Shown here: positions 1-7,683 of the stretch, piece after piece | Position numbering within the stretch: position 1 is the stretch's first letter | How the letters are laid out: each line of letters opens with the position of its first letter | Assembly (NCBI RefSeq): GCF_004296405.1 | Contig: NZ_PSRR01000018.1 | Coordinates: 1-50,946 of the forward strand | From: Bradyrhizobium sp. Leo170 | Lineage (GTDB): Bacteria; Pseudomonadota; Alphaproteobacteria; Rhizobiales; Xanthobacteraceae | Length of the DNA: 50,946 bases | Reading direction: 5' to 3' | Translations under genes and position numbers: made by a program | The notes under the pieces: generated by a model | Databases searched by the model: none | Seen by the model: only the letters and a program-made list of their open reading frames with translations | Told to the model about the DNA's origin: nothing

Positions 1-10
1 CCACCCCATC

Positions 11-107
11 AACCACAGGCTTTCGTGGTGGGCTCCGCTGCAACCGCTTGCTCGTGCCACGACCGTAGCCTGTGGTTATGGATTCCTGCTTTCGCAGGGA
101 CGACAAA
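11..107. repeat. Palindromic intergenic repeat upstream of hslO
   Basis: AACCACAGGCT at 11-21 is the exact reverse complement of AGCCTGTGGTT at 67-77, and the inner sequence continues as a weaker palindrome (CGTGG against CCACG). The following bases to about 107 (GGATTCCTGC, CGCAGGGACGAC) look like half of another common palindromic element. No gene is visible in 1-165. Confidence 0.55.
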
Positions 108-165
108 CAAAACGACGAATGTGAACCCCTTTCGTTTCGCCTCTCAAGACCCCAGATAGAGCGCC

Positions 166-1164
166 ATGGTTTCACAATCCCCCGACATCAAGATCACGGA
201 AACGCCGACCCGCGCGCCATCGGCCGTGCCGGTCGACGACGCGGTGTTGCCGTTCGAGATCGATGCACTCGATCTGCGTGGGCGGCTGACGCGGCTCGGT
301 CCCACCCTCGACGACATCCTGCACAAGCACGATTATCCGCCTCCCGTCGGCAAATTGCTCGGTGAGGCGATCGTGCTGACGACGCTGCTCGGTTCATCCC
401 TGAAGTTCGATGGCCGTTTCATCCTGCAGACCCGGACCGATGGCCCGGTCTCGTTCCTGATCGTCGATTTCAAGGCGCCCGATCGGCTGCGGGCCTATGC
501 GCGCTACGATGCGACGCGGCTGCACGACGGGCTCGATTCCGGCGCGCTGCTCGGCAAGGGCCATCTCGCGATGACCATCGACCAGGGGCCGGACATGAGC
601 CGCTACCAGGGCCTGGTCGCGCTCCATGGCGGCAGCCTCGAAGACGCAGCCCATGAGTATTTCCTGCGCTCGGAGCAGATCCCGACGCGCGTGCGCCTTG
701 CGGTCGGCGAGGAATGGCGCGGCGGCGACGGCGGCAAGGTTCGCTGGCGCGCCGGCGGCATGCTGCTGCAGTTCCTGCCGAAGGCGCCGGAGCGCGCGCG
801 GCAGGCTGATCTGCATCCCGGCGATGCGCCCGAAGGCACCGCCGCCCATGAGGTTCCGGAAGACGATGCCTGGGTCGAGGGGCAGTCGCTGATCGGAACG
901 GTCGAGGACGTCGAACTGCTCGACCCTGATCTGTCGGGCGAGCGGCTATTGTATCGCCTGTTCCACGAACGCGGCGTGCGTGTGTTCGCGCCGCTGCCGC
1001 TGCGCGCGCAATGCTCCTGCTCGCGCGAGGCGGTGTCCTCGATGCTGAAAAGCTTTACGGCGAAGGATCGCGCCGACATGGTCAAGGACGGCAAGGTCGT
1101 CGTCACCTGCGAGTTCTGCTCGTCGGTCTACGAATTCACGCCGCAAGAAGCGGGCGTGGAGTAG
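166..1164 (+). CDS. hslO: Hsp33 redox-regulated chaperone
   Basis: This encodes the 33 kDa redox-switched holdase of the cytosol, which binds unfolding proteins when oxidative stress oxidises its zinc-binding cysteines. The N-terminal substrate-binding domain fills about residues 25-270. The C-terminal redox switch is clear: a CxC pair at 283/285 and a CxxC pair at 315/318. The protein has 332 residues, slightly longer than the usual 290-300 because of a charged N-terminal extension and an acidic linker. The ATG at 166 is the first start after the upstream repeat. The gene is monocistronic here and convergent with apaG. The family assignment is secure. Confidence 0.96.
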   Translation: MVSQSPDIKITETPTRAPSAVPVDDAVLPFEIDALDLRGRLTRLGPTLDDILHKHDYPPPVGKLLGEAIVLTTLLGSSLKFDGRFILQTRTDGPVSFLIVDFKAPDRLRAYARYDATRLHDGLDSGALLGKGHLAMTIDQGPDMSRYQGLVALHGGSLEDAAHEYFLRSEQIPTRVRLAVGEEWRGGDGGKVRWRAGGMLLQFLPKAPERARQADLHPGDAPEGTAAHEVPEDDAWVEGQSLIGTVEDVELLDPDLSGERLLYRLFHERGVRVFAPLPLRAQCSCSREAVSSMLKSFTAKDRADMVKDGKVVVTCEFCSSVYEFTPQEAGVE

Positions 1165-1183
1165 GGCTATCGAACTTAGAATT

Positions 1184-1272
1184 GTAGGGTGGGCAAAGCG
1201 TAGCGTGCCCACCATCGCGAGCGGGATCTGGATGGTGGGCACGGCGCGAAGACGCGCCTTTGCCCACCCTAC
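1184..1272. repeat. Palindromic repeat, GTAGGGTGGGCAAAGCG family (family D)
   Basis: The element begins GTAGGGTGGGCAAAGCG and ends with the complementary CGCCTTTGCCCACCCTAC, with a second inverted pair inside (GTGCCCACCAT, ATGGTGGGCAC). It separates the convergent hslO and apaG genes. Related copies lie at 30712-30793 and 31992-32072. Confidence 0.85.
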
Positions 1273-1300
1273 GATTTCCCCGTGAGGGCACACGCGCTCG

Positions 1301-1693
1301 TCAATTCAACACTCTCTTCCCGTCCGGGCTGTCGAGCGAAAATGTCGGCACGTCGATCTCGAACCGTTCGCCGCTTTCGCTCACCATCTGGTAGCGCCCG
1401 CTCATGATGCCGGAGGCGGTCGGCAGCGGCACGCCGGAGGTGTATTCGAAGCGCTCGCCCGGCGCGAGCACCGGCTGCTCGCCGACCACGCCCTCGCCGC
1501 GCACTTCCTGCTGGCGGCCGGTGGCGTCGGTGATGATCCAGTGTCGGGTGCGCAGTTGCACTGTCTCCGTGCCGGAATTGGTGATGACGATGGTGTAGGA
1601 CCAGAAATATTGCCGGTTCTCGATCGACGAACGTTCCGGCAGGAAGTTCGGCTCGACGGTGACTTCGATGTCGCGGGTGACGGCGCGGTACAC
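1301..1693 (-). CDS. apaG: ApaG family protein
   Basis: This 130-residue protein matches ApaG over its whole length: a single Ig-like/fibronectin-type beta fold, with the family signatures YTIVITNSG near residue 35 and SGIMSGRYQM near residue 95. ApaG has been linked to Co2+/Mg2+ efflux and diadenosine-tetraphosphate metabolism, but its biochemical role is not settled. The start is a GTG at 1693 preceded by a clear AAGGAG ribosome-binding site. The gene stands alone, convergent with hslO and divergent from the opgC operon. Confidence 0.95.
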   Translation of the reverse strand: MYRAVTRDIEVTVEPNFLPERSSIENRQYFWSYTIVITNSGTETVQLRTRHWIITDATGRQQEVRGEGVVGEQPVLAPGERFEYTSGVPLPTASGIMSGRYQMVSESGERFEIDVPTFSLDSPDGKRVLN

Positions 1694-1921
1694 GTTTCAG
1701 TCTCCTTAAGTCGCATCATAGCCAATAAGTCCGTCGGAACCAATCGTTGGGCCGGGTGACGAAAGTTTGCTCAGCTAGTGTTTTTCATCGCCGTTTGACC
1801 ATAGTTCCGCTCTAAAGGCGCGAGCATCCGCGTCAATTCCGTATCTTGTCCGCAAGCGGTGGGCGGATATTATCTTTTTCGAGTCGGGGCGGCGCAAAAC
1901 TTCGCACGGTCATGGTGCCCG

Positions 1922-3172
1922 ATGACGTCGATTGCCGATCCAATTTCCGGAACGCAGCTTGCCGACGCCAAGGATGCAAGCGGAGCGGTCGCCGCCGCGC
2001 CCGCGATCACGATGCCGGCGACCTCCGAGCGCGAATTGCGGCTGGATTTGTTCCGCGGGCTCGCGCTGTGGCTGATCTTCATCGACCATTTGCCGACGAA
2101 CATCCTGACCTGGCTCACGATCCGCAACTACGGCTTCTCCGACGCGACCGAGATCTTCATCTTCATCTCCGGCTACACCGCGGCCTTCGTCTATGGCCGC
2201 GCAATGCTTCAGGCCGGCTTTGTGGTGGCGACCGCGCGCATCCTGCGCCGCGTCTGGCAGATCTATGTCGCCCACGTGTTCCTGTTCACGATCTTTCTTG
2301 CGGAAATCTCCTACGTCGCCACCCGCTTCGAGAACCCGCTCTACACCGAAGAGATGGGGATCATGGATTTCCTCAAGCAGCCCGATGTCACCATCGTGCA
2401 GGCGCTGCTGTTGCGCTTCCGTCCCGTCAACATGGACGTGCTGCCGCTCTACATCGTGCTGATGCTGTTCCTGCCCTTGATCCTGTGGCTGATGAAATGG
2501 CGGACCGACGTGACGCTGGCGCTCTCGGCCGGCCTCTACGTCCTGACCTGGCATTTCGATCTCTATCTCAGCGCCTATCCGAACGGCGTCTGGGCGTTCA
2601 ATCCGTTCGCCTGGCAATTATTGTTCGTGTTCGGCGCCTGGTGCGCGCTCGGCGGCGCAAGAAGGATGTCGCGTATCCTGGCCTCCCCGATCACGCTCTG
2701 GATCTGCATCGCCTATCTGTTCGCGGCGTTCCTGGTCACGCTGTCCTGGTATCTGCCGCAGCTCGGCCACATCGTGCCGCGCCGCATCGAGCAGTGGATG
2801 TACCCGATCAACAAGACCGATCTGGACGTATTGCGCTTTGCCCATTTCCTGGCGCTGGCGGCCATTACCGTCCGCGTCCTGCCCCGGGATTGGCCGGGCC
2901 TGAAATCCCCGTGGCTGCGACCTTTGATCCTCTGCGGCCAGCACTCCCTTGAGATATTCTGCCTTGGCGTGTTCCTGGCATTTGCCGGGCACTTCATCTT
3001 GGCCGAGGTGTCCGGCAGCGCCGGGATGCACTTCCTGGTCAGCGTCACTGGGATTGTCATCATGTGCGCCATGGCGTGGGTGATTTCGTGGTACAAACAC
3101 TCCGCCGACAAAGGCGCCGCGCGATACAAGAGCGCCGGCGGCAATGCCGACCTGGCGGGAGGGGCGGTATGA
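1922..3172 (+). CDS. opgC: OpgC-family membrane acyltransferase
   Basis: This multi-pass inner-membrane protein of 416 residues belongs to the OpgC family. OpgC proteins transfer succinyl groups to periplasmic osmoregulated glucans. The family motif is visible early in the protein (RELRLDLFRGLALWLIFIDH), followed by about ten hydrophobic segments up to residue 390 and a short cytoplasmic tail. An in-frame GTG at 1859 would add 21 residues; neither start has a strong ribosome-binding site, and I prefer the ATG because conservation begins just after it. The stop overlaps the next start by 4 bases (ATGA), so it is translationally coupled to the SGNH-fold gene that follows. The exact glucan and acyl group are inferred. 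Confidence 0.88.
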   Translation: MTSIADPISGTQLADAKDASGAVAAAPAITMPATSERELRLDLFRGLALWLIFIDHLPTNILTWLTIRNYGFSDATEIFIFISGYTAAFVYGRAMLQAGFVVATARILRRVWQIYVAHVFLFTIFLAEISYVATRFENPLYTEEMGIMDFLKQPDVTIVQALLLRFRPVNMDVLPLYIVLMLFLPLILWLMKWRTDVTLALSAGLYVLTWHFDLYLSAYPNGVWAFNPFAWQLLFVFGAWCALGGARRMSRILASPITLWICIAYLFAAFLVTLSWYLPQLGHIVPRRIEQWMYPINKTDLDVLRFAHFLALAAITVRVLPRDWPGLKSPWLRPLILCGQHSLEIFCLGVFLAFAGHFILAEVSGSAGMHFLVSVTGIVIMCAMAWVISWYKHSADKGAARYKSAGGNADLAGGAV

Positions 3173-3927
3173 AGTCTGGCTTATGGACTGTGCTGGGCCT
3201 GACATTGCTGGCCGGTTCTCTGTCCGCGGCCCCGGCACGCGCCGGCGATCCCGAGCAGATTTGCGACGTCCCGGCCAATCTGCTGTCCACCGAAAGCTCG
3301 TTGTCCAAGGTGGCCGAGGCGGTGAGGAGCGGCCAGCCCCTGAACGTGCTCGTGGTCGGCAGCCGTTCCTCCACCATTTCCTCCTTCGAGGCCAGCGCCT
3401 ACCCGGCAAAGTTGCAGGCGGCGCTCAAGGAAAGCCTGCCCAGCACCACCGTTAACCTGTCCGTGGAAGCACAGTCCGCCAAGACCGCGGAGGATATGGC
3501 GGCCGGCTTTGTTAAGCTGGTGGAAGCAAAACGGCCTACTTTAGTGGTCTGGCAGACGGGAACCGTCGATGCTATCCGGTCGATCGATCCTGACGATTTT
3601 CGTAATGCCCTCGATGCGGGGATTACTGCGTTGCAACAGGCGGGAACCAATGTGGTCCTGGTCAATCTTCAGTACAGCCCCCGCACCGAAAGCATGATTT
3701 CCGGCTCACCATACCTAGATAATATGCGGGTGTCGGCGCAAGAACATGATGTCCCGCTGTTTGATCGTTTCGCCATCATGCATCACTGGAACGATGCCGG
3801 TGATTTCGACCTGTTCAGCTCCGCCCACGGCGTGGAACTGGCCAAGCGGGTGCATGCCTGTCTCGGCCGCGCGCTGTCGAAATTCGTGATCGACGCGGCC
3901 CACCTCGGACCGGCGCAGCAGAACTAA
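3169..3927 (+). CDS. Secreted SGNH-fold protein with degenerate active site
   Basis: A 252-residue exported protein with a signal peptide (cleavage near APARA, residue 25). It aligns along its length with the SGNH hydrolase encoded next (shared GQP-[LV][NT][VI], YP-[AN]-[KR]L, VVLV-[ND]-[LP]-QYSPR). The catalytic blocks are lost: the nucleophile position reads GSR at 64-66 instead of GSS, the block II glycine region reads EAQSAK, block III is GTV instead of GTN (131-133), and the Asp of the D-x-x-H pair is Ser216 although His219 remains. I infer a non-catalytic partner or glycan-binding protein acting in the periplasm with OpgC and the active paralogue. It overlaps opgC by 4 bases and has a good GGGAGGGG ribosome-binding site. 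Confidence 0.8.
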   Translation: MKSGLWTVLGLTLLAGSLSAAPARAGDPEQICDVPANLLSTESSLSKVAEAVRSGQPLNVLVVGSRSSTISSFEASAYPAKLQAALKESLPSTTVNLSVEAQSAKTAEDMAAGFVKLVEAKRPTLVVWQTGTVDAIRSIDPDDFRNALDAGITALQQAGTNVVLVNLQYSPRTESMISGSPYLDNMRVSAQEHDVPLFDRFAIMHHWNDAGDFDLFSSAHGVELAKRVHACLGRALSKFVIDAAHLGPAQQN

Positions 3928-3942
3928 AGGGAACCAGCGTTA

Positions 3943-4959
3943 ATGAGGACCTACCGCCCTTTTTGTCGAAGCGCATGGCTGGTCGCAGCCGCTGTCGCGG
4001 CAGCCGTGCTCGCGACCTCGCCGCTGCGCGCGCAAGTTGCGCAAGGCGACCAGCATGCGACGCTTTCTGAGGGCGCGAAATCCCACCCCTCATCCGACAA
4101 ATCGGGACCATCCACGCCGGCCATCCTGTCCGGTGCTACGGGTGCCACCGAGGCCGATGCCGCCAAGAAGGGCATCGCCGGCAAGGCGATCGACAAGGTG
4201 AAGGAGGTCGCGAAGTCGGCCAGCGACATCTTCCGCCGTGTGCCCTGCCTGCCGCCGAAGGGCGTGTCGAAGACGATGGGCTCGCTGCCCCACGTCGCGA
4301 GCAAGCTTGCCGCGGGCCAGCCGGTCACGATCATCGCGTTCGGCTCGTCCTCGACCCAGGGCTATGGCTCGTCGGCGCCGGAATTCACCTATCCGAACCG
4401 CCTCGCGGCGCAACTGCACCGGCAATATCCCGGCGCCGACATCCGTGTCGTCAACCGCGGCAGGGGCGGCGAAGACGCGCCCGAAATGATGCGGCGCCTG
4501 CAGACCGAGGTGATCGATGCGCATCCGGACCTCGTGATCTGGCAGGTCGGCACCAATGCGGTATTGCGCGACCTCGACCCGAGCGAGACCGAAAAGATGG
4601 TCGAGGATGGCGTGGCGCGCATCCAGACGGCCGGCGCGGACGTCGTGCTGGTCGATCCCCAATACTCGCCGCGCGTCACCGAGCGCGCCGCCAGCGCCAA
4701 CAAAATGATCCGGCTGCTCAACCACATCGCCGAGCTCCGCCATGTCAGCATCTTCCCGCGCTTTGAGGTGATGCGTGAATGGCACGAGAAGCAGTCGATC
4801 CCGATCGACAGCTTCGTGATCGCCGACGGCCTGCACATGAATGATTGGGGCTATGCCTGCTTCGCCCAGTTGCTCGGCGACGACATCATCAAGTCGGTCG
4901 GCCAGATCAAGCTCGGCGTCAACGTGCCGGCGGATGTGCGGACGTACAGGCCGATGTAA
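3943..4959 (+). CDS. Secreted SGNH/GDSL hydrolase
   Basis: This 338-residue exported protein has a signal peptide (residues 1-30, ending SPLRAQ), a low-complexity Ser/Thr/Ala-rich linker to about residue 100, and an SGNH hydrolase domain. All four blocks are present: FGSSSTQG with Ser136, NRGRGG near 171-176, WQVGTN with Asn205, and DGLH with Asp295 and His298. SGNH proteins are esterases or acyltransferases. Its place 15 bases behind the degenerate paralogue and downstream of OpgC suggests that it handles the acyl group on a periplasmic glucan, as AlgJ/AlgX proteins do beside the membrane acyltransferase AlgI. The substrate is not shown by the sequence. Confidence 0.87.
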   Translation: MRTYRPFCRSAWLVAAAVAAAVLATSPLRAQVAQGDQHATLSEGAKSHPSSDKSGPSTPAILSGATGATEADAAKKGIAGKAIDKVKEVAKSASDIFRRVPCLPPKGVSKTMGSLPHVASKLAAGQPVTIIAFGSSSTQGYGSSAPEFTYPNRLAAQLHRQYPGADIRVVNRGRGGEDAPEMMRRLQTEVIDAHPDLVIWQVGTNAVLRDLDPSETEKMVEDGVARIQTAGADVVLVDPQYSPRVTERAASANKMIRLLNHIAELRHVSIFPRFEVMREWHEKQSIPIDSFVIADGLHMNDWGYACFAQLLGDDIIKSVGQIKLGVNVPADVRTYRPM

Positions 4960-4964
4960 GCTGA

Positions 4965-5036
4965 AAGCGAATGGCGAGTGGCGAATAGCGAATGGGGCTT
5001 GACCCTACTCGCTACTCCCTATTCGCCATTCGCCTT
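4965..5036. repeat. Palindromic repeat between convergent genes
   Basis: Units of GCGAATGGCGA type on the left face complementary TCGCCATTCGCC units on the right around a short spacer (CTTGACC). It fills the space between the SGNH gene and metZ and could form a long stem, possibly acting as a bidirectional transcription barrier. No U-tract follows. Confidence 0.6.
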
Positions 5037-5039
5037 GGA

Positions 5040-6233
5040 TCACACCGTCTCCAGCGCCTCGACAAAATCCTCGATCAGATCATCGGCGTGCTCGAGGCCG
5101 GCGGAGAAGCGGATGAAGCCTTCGCTGATGCCGAGCTCGGCGCGCGCGTCCGGCCCTAGGCGCTGATGCGTCGTGGTGGCGGGATGGGTGACGAGGCTCT
5201 TGGCATCGCCGAGATTGTTGGAGATGCGCGAGATCTTGAGCCCGTTGAGGCAGCGGAATGCGCCGGCCTTGCCGCCTTTGACCTCGAACCCGATCAGCGT
5301 CGATCCCGACCGCATCTGCTTCTTCACGGTGGCCGCCTGCGGATGATCGGCGCGGCCGGGATAGATCAGTCGCGTGATCTTCGGATGACTTGCCAGTACG
5401 TCCGCGATCTTCGCCGCCGTCTCGGTCTGCGCGCGGACACGCACCGCCAGTGTCTCCAGCCCCTTCAGCAGCACCCAGGCGTTGAACGGCGACATCGACG
5501 GTCCGGTCTGGCGCAGGAAGTTATGGATGTGCTCGGTGATGAAAGCCTCGGAGGAAAGGATGATGCCGCCCAGGCAGCGTCCCTGGCCGTCGATATGCTT
5601 GGTCGCAGAATAGACCACGACGTCGGCGCCGAGCGACAGCGGGCTCTGCCAGATCGGGGTCGCGAACACATTGTCGACGATCAATCGCGCGCCGCCCTGA
5701 TGCGCGATTTCCGCGATGGCGCCGATGTCGAGCACGTCGAGCGTCGGATTGGTCGGGCTTTCGAGGAAACACGTCTTCGTGTTCGGCCGGATCGCCTTTT
5801 TCCATTGGTCGAGGTCTAGCCCGTCGACCAGCGTCGACTGGATGCCGTAGCGCGGCAAGAGATCCTCCACCACGTAGCGGCACGAGCCGAACATCGCCTT
5901 GGAGGCCACCACGTGATCGCCGGCCTTCAGCGGCGCGAGGATCGCGGTCGTCACCGCCGCCATGCCGGTCGCGGTCGCGCGCGCAGCTTCCGCGCCTTCG
6001 AGCTCGATCATGCGGCGCTCGAACATGGACACGTCGGGGTTGGAGAACCGCGAATAGAGGAAGCCGGGATCCTCGCCCTTGAACCGCGCCTCGCATTCCT
6101 CGGCGGTCGCGTAGACGAACCCTTGGGTCAGGAATATTGCCTCGGACGTCTCGCCGAATTGTGAGCGTAGCGTGCCGGAATGAACCAGCCGGGTTTCGGG
6201 GCGGTAGCGGGCGGATGATTTGGACTCGGACAT
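5040..6233 (-). CDS. metZ: O-succinylhomoserine sulfhydrylase
   Basis: This pyridoxal-phosphate enzyme of the Cys/Met metabolism family converts O-succinyl-L-homoserine and sulfide to homocysteine in methionine synthesis. The 397-residue length is typical. The PLP lysine is K212 in YSATKHIDGQGR, the phosphate-binding ATGMAA lies near residue 88, and SNP and ESPTNP motifs precede the catalytic core. The start has a GGAGG ribosome-binding site a few bases upstream. The gene has a long leader with a SAM-II riboswitch and an intrinsic terminator (6272-6368), so expression should fall when S-adenosylmethionine is abundant. MetZ is preferred over cystathionine enzymes because of overall similarity and the riboswitch. 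Confidence 0.95.
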   Translation of the reverse strand: MSESKSSARYRPETRLVHSGTLRSQFGETSEAIFLTQGFVYATAEECEARFKGEDPGFLYSRFSNPDVSMFERRMIELEGAEAARATATGMAAVTTAILAPLKAGDHVVASKAMFGSCRYVVEDLLPRYGIQSTLVDGLDLDQWKKAIRPNTKTCFLESPTNPTLDVLDIGAIAEIAHQGGARLIVDNVFATPIWQSPLSLGADVVVYSATKHIDGQGRCLGGIILSSEAFITEHIHNFLRQTGPSMSPFNAWVLLKGLETLAVRVRAQTETAAKIADVLASHPKITRLIYPGRADHPQAATVKKQMRSGSTLIGFEVKGGKAGAFRCLNGLKISRISNNLGDAKSLVTHPATTTHQRLGPDARAELGISEGFIRFSAGLEHADDLIEDFVEALETV

Positions 6234-6246
6234 AGGACCTCCAACG

Positions 6247-6270
6247 TGACCATCCTTTCGAAAATGGTCA
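6247..6270 (-). promoter_or_regulatory. Leader stem-loop before metZ ribosome-binding site
   Basis: TGACCAT at 6247-6253 and ATGGTCA at 6264-6270 form a perfect 7-bp stem in the metZ leader, directly after the U-tract of the riboswitch terminator and just upstream of the GGAGG. It may stabilise the read-through mRNA or influence ribosome access; the function is a guess. Confidence 0.45.
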
Positions 6271-6271
6271 C

Positions 6272-6315
6272 AAAAAAACCGGCCTAAAGGGCCGGGATCG
6301 CTGAGGTCCCCGGCC
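6272..6315 (-). terminator. Riboswitch-controlled intrinsic terminator with antiterminator
   Basis: Read on the minus strand, CCGGCC (6295-6290) and GGCCGG (6284-6279) form a 6-bp GC stem with a 5-base loop followed by seven U residues (6278-6272), a textbook intrinsic terminator. The 5' arm can pair instead with GGCCGGG at 6315-6309, giving a 7-bp alternative stem (CCCGGCC at 6296-6290) that would prevent termination. The alternative arm begins two to three bases after the SAM-II aptamer, so ligand binding can plausibly decide between the two structures. Confidence 0.85.
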
Positions 6316-6317
6316 TG

Positions 6318-6368
6318 TTTAGCGACTTATTTAACGTGGCTGCAAGCCGGCCGGCTCAAATCACCACG
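6318..6368 (-). promoter_or_regulatory. SAM-II riboswitch (metA/SAM-alpha motif)
   Basis: The minus-strand sequence carries the conserved SAM-II core: GTGGTGATTTG, then GGCTTGCAGCCACG, then TTAAATAAGTCGCTAAA. P1 pairs CGTGG (6368-6364) with CCACG (6339-6335). The pseudoknot pairs GATTT (6362-6358) with AAGTC (6328-6324), including one G-U pair. SAM-II elements sit ahead of methionine genes in alphaproteobacteria and bind S-adenosylmethionine. The downstream terminator/antiterminator indicates transcriptional control of metZ. Confidence 0.95.
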
Positions 6369-6380
6369 GGATAAGTCATG

Positions 6381-6409
6381 CTGATATTCGTTCCCGCTCT
6401 TTCCGTCAA
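6381..6409 (-). promoter_or_regulatory. metZ: Sigma-70-type promoter for metZ
   Basis: On the minus strand TTGACG (6409-6404) and TATCAG (6386-6381) are separated by exactly 17 bases. The predicted transcription start near 6374 lies just ahead of the riboswitch P1 stem at 6368, which is what a transcription-attenuation leader requires. Confidence 0.75.
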
Positions 6410-6485
6410 GGCGGGCATCGGCTAACCGGTAAAATCCATTTTTTGGGCCTTTTGTGGCTCTAAGCCGTCTTGAGGGACCGCGTCC

Positions 6486-7592
6486 GTGTCGTTCGTGCTG
6501 CAAGACGATGCCAATGGGATCCTGCCCGACCGCATGATCGCGGCGATGGCGGATGCAGGCCTGATCCTGCCGGTCTATCCCTTTGTCGAGAGCCAGATCC
6601 AGCCCGCGAGCCTCGATCTTCGCCTCGGCGACATCGCCTATCGCGTGCGCGCGAGCTTTCTCCCCGGTCCCGGCGCCACCGTTGCCGAGCGCATCGATGA
6701 GTTGAAGCTGCACGAGATCGATCTCGCCGACGACGCGGTGCTGGAGACAAATTGCGTCTACATCGTGCCGCTGCTCGAGAGCCTCGCGTTGCCGCCGGAG
6801 ATCATCGCGGCCGCGAACCCCAAGAGCTCGACCGGACGGCTCGACGTCTTCACCCGCGTGATCGCCGATGGCACGCGTCGTTTCGACGTGATCGGTGCCG
6901 GCTATCACGGCCCGCTCTATGCCGAGATCAGCCCCAAGACGTTTCCGATCCTGGTGCGCGAGGGCTCGCGGCTGTCCCAGGTGCGCTTCCGCACCGGCGA
7001 TGCCGTCCTCACCGCCGACGAGCTCGACGCGCTGCACAACGCCGAACGCCTGGTCGATATCGACGATGCCGATCTCACCGATGGCGTCGCGGTTTCGGTC
7101 GATCTCTCGGGCGAGAATTCCGGCGGCTTCGTCGGCTATCGCGCCAAACGCCATACCGGCGTGGTCGACGTCGATCGCCGCGGCGGTTATCCGGTCGATG
7201 ATTTCTGGGAGCCGATCCGCGCGCGCCCCGACGGCAGCCTGATCCTCGATCCCGGCGAGTTCTATATCCTCGCGTCGAAGGAAGCTGTGCAGGTGCCGCC
7301 GGACTACGCCGCCGAGATGGTGCCGTTCGATCCTTTGGTCGGCGAATTCCGCGTGCACTATGCCGGCTTCTTCGATCCCGGCTTCGGCTATGCCGGCGCC
7401 GGCGGGCAGGGCGCGCGCGCCGTGCTGGAAGTGCGCTCGCGCGAGGTGCCGTTCATCCTCGAGCACGGCCAGATCGTCGGCCGCCTGGTCTATGAGAAGA
7501 TGCTGGCCCGGCCCGATGCAATGTACGGCCAGCGCATCGGCTCGAACTACCAGGCCCAGGGCCTGAAGCTCTCCAAGCATTTCAGGGTGTGA
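6486..7592 (+). CDS. dcd: 2'-deoxycytidine 5'-triphosphate deaminase, double-domain form
   Basis: This cytosolic enzyme belongs to the dCTP deaminase/dUTPase fold and would make dUTP from dCTP for dTMP synthesis. At 368 residues it is about twice the length of E. coli Dcd (193) and contains two tandem copies of the fold. The first half holds the NPKSSTGRLDVF motif near 111-122. The second half holds FDPGFGYAG and the VLEVRS motif carrying the candidate catalytic Glu. The conserved sites thus appear split between the halves, suggesting that one chain provides composite active sites. The start is a GTG at 6486. It is divergent from metZ and convergent with the SDR gene. Confidence 0.88.
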   Translation: MSFVLQDDANGILPDRMIAAMADAGLILPVYPFVESQIQPASLDLRLGDIAYRVRASFLPGPGATVAERIDELKLHEIDLADDAVLETNCVYIVPLLESLALPPEIIAAANPKSSTGRLDVFTRVIADGTRRFDVIGAGYHGPLYAEISPKTFPILVREGSRLSQVRFRTGDAVLTADELDALHNAERLVDIDDADLTDGVAVSVDLSGENSGGFVGYRAKRHTGVVDVDRRGGYPVDDFWEPIRARPDGSLILDPGEFYILASKEAVQVPPDYAAEMVPFDPLVGEFRVHYAGFFDPGFGYAGAGGQGARAVLEVRSREVPFILEHGQIVGRLVYEKMLARPDAMYGQRIGSNYQAQGLKLSKHFRV

Positions 7593-7635
7593 TCAAGCGC
7601 ACTCACCTGGAGCGCGCTGCGAGGATCATGACAAA

Positions 7636-7658
7636 GGCCGGGGCGCTACGCCCCGGCC
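7636..7658. terminator. Strong GC hairpin between convergent genes
   Basis: GGCCGGGGCG (7636-7645) and CGCCCCGGCC (7649-7658) form a perfect 10-bp stem with a 3-base loop, 44 bases after the dcd stop and 26 bases past the SDR stop. On the minus strand it is followed by TTTG, so it may end SDR transcription; the T-tract is short. Confidence 0.6.
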
Positions 7659-7683
7659 AGCATGGTGCACGAAGTCCAGCCGT

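Noticed and set aside
6327..7580. 417-codon minus-strand frame opposite the dCTP deaminase
   Set aside because: It is an antisense shadow of a recognised enzyme and would read through the SAM-II riboswitch; no family resemblance.
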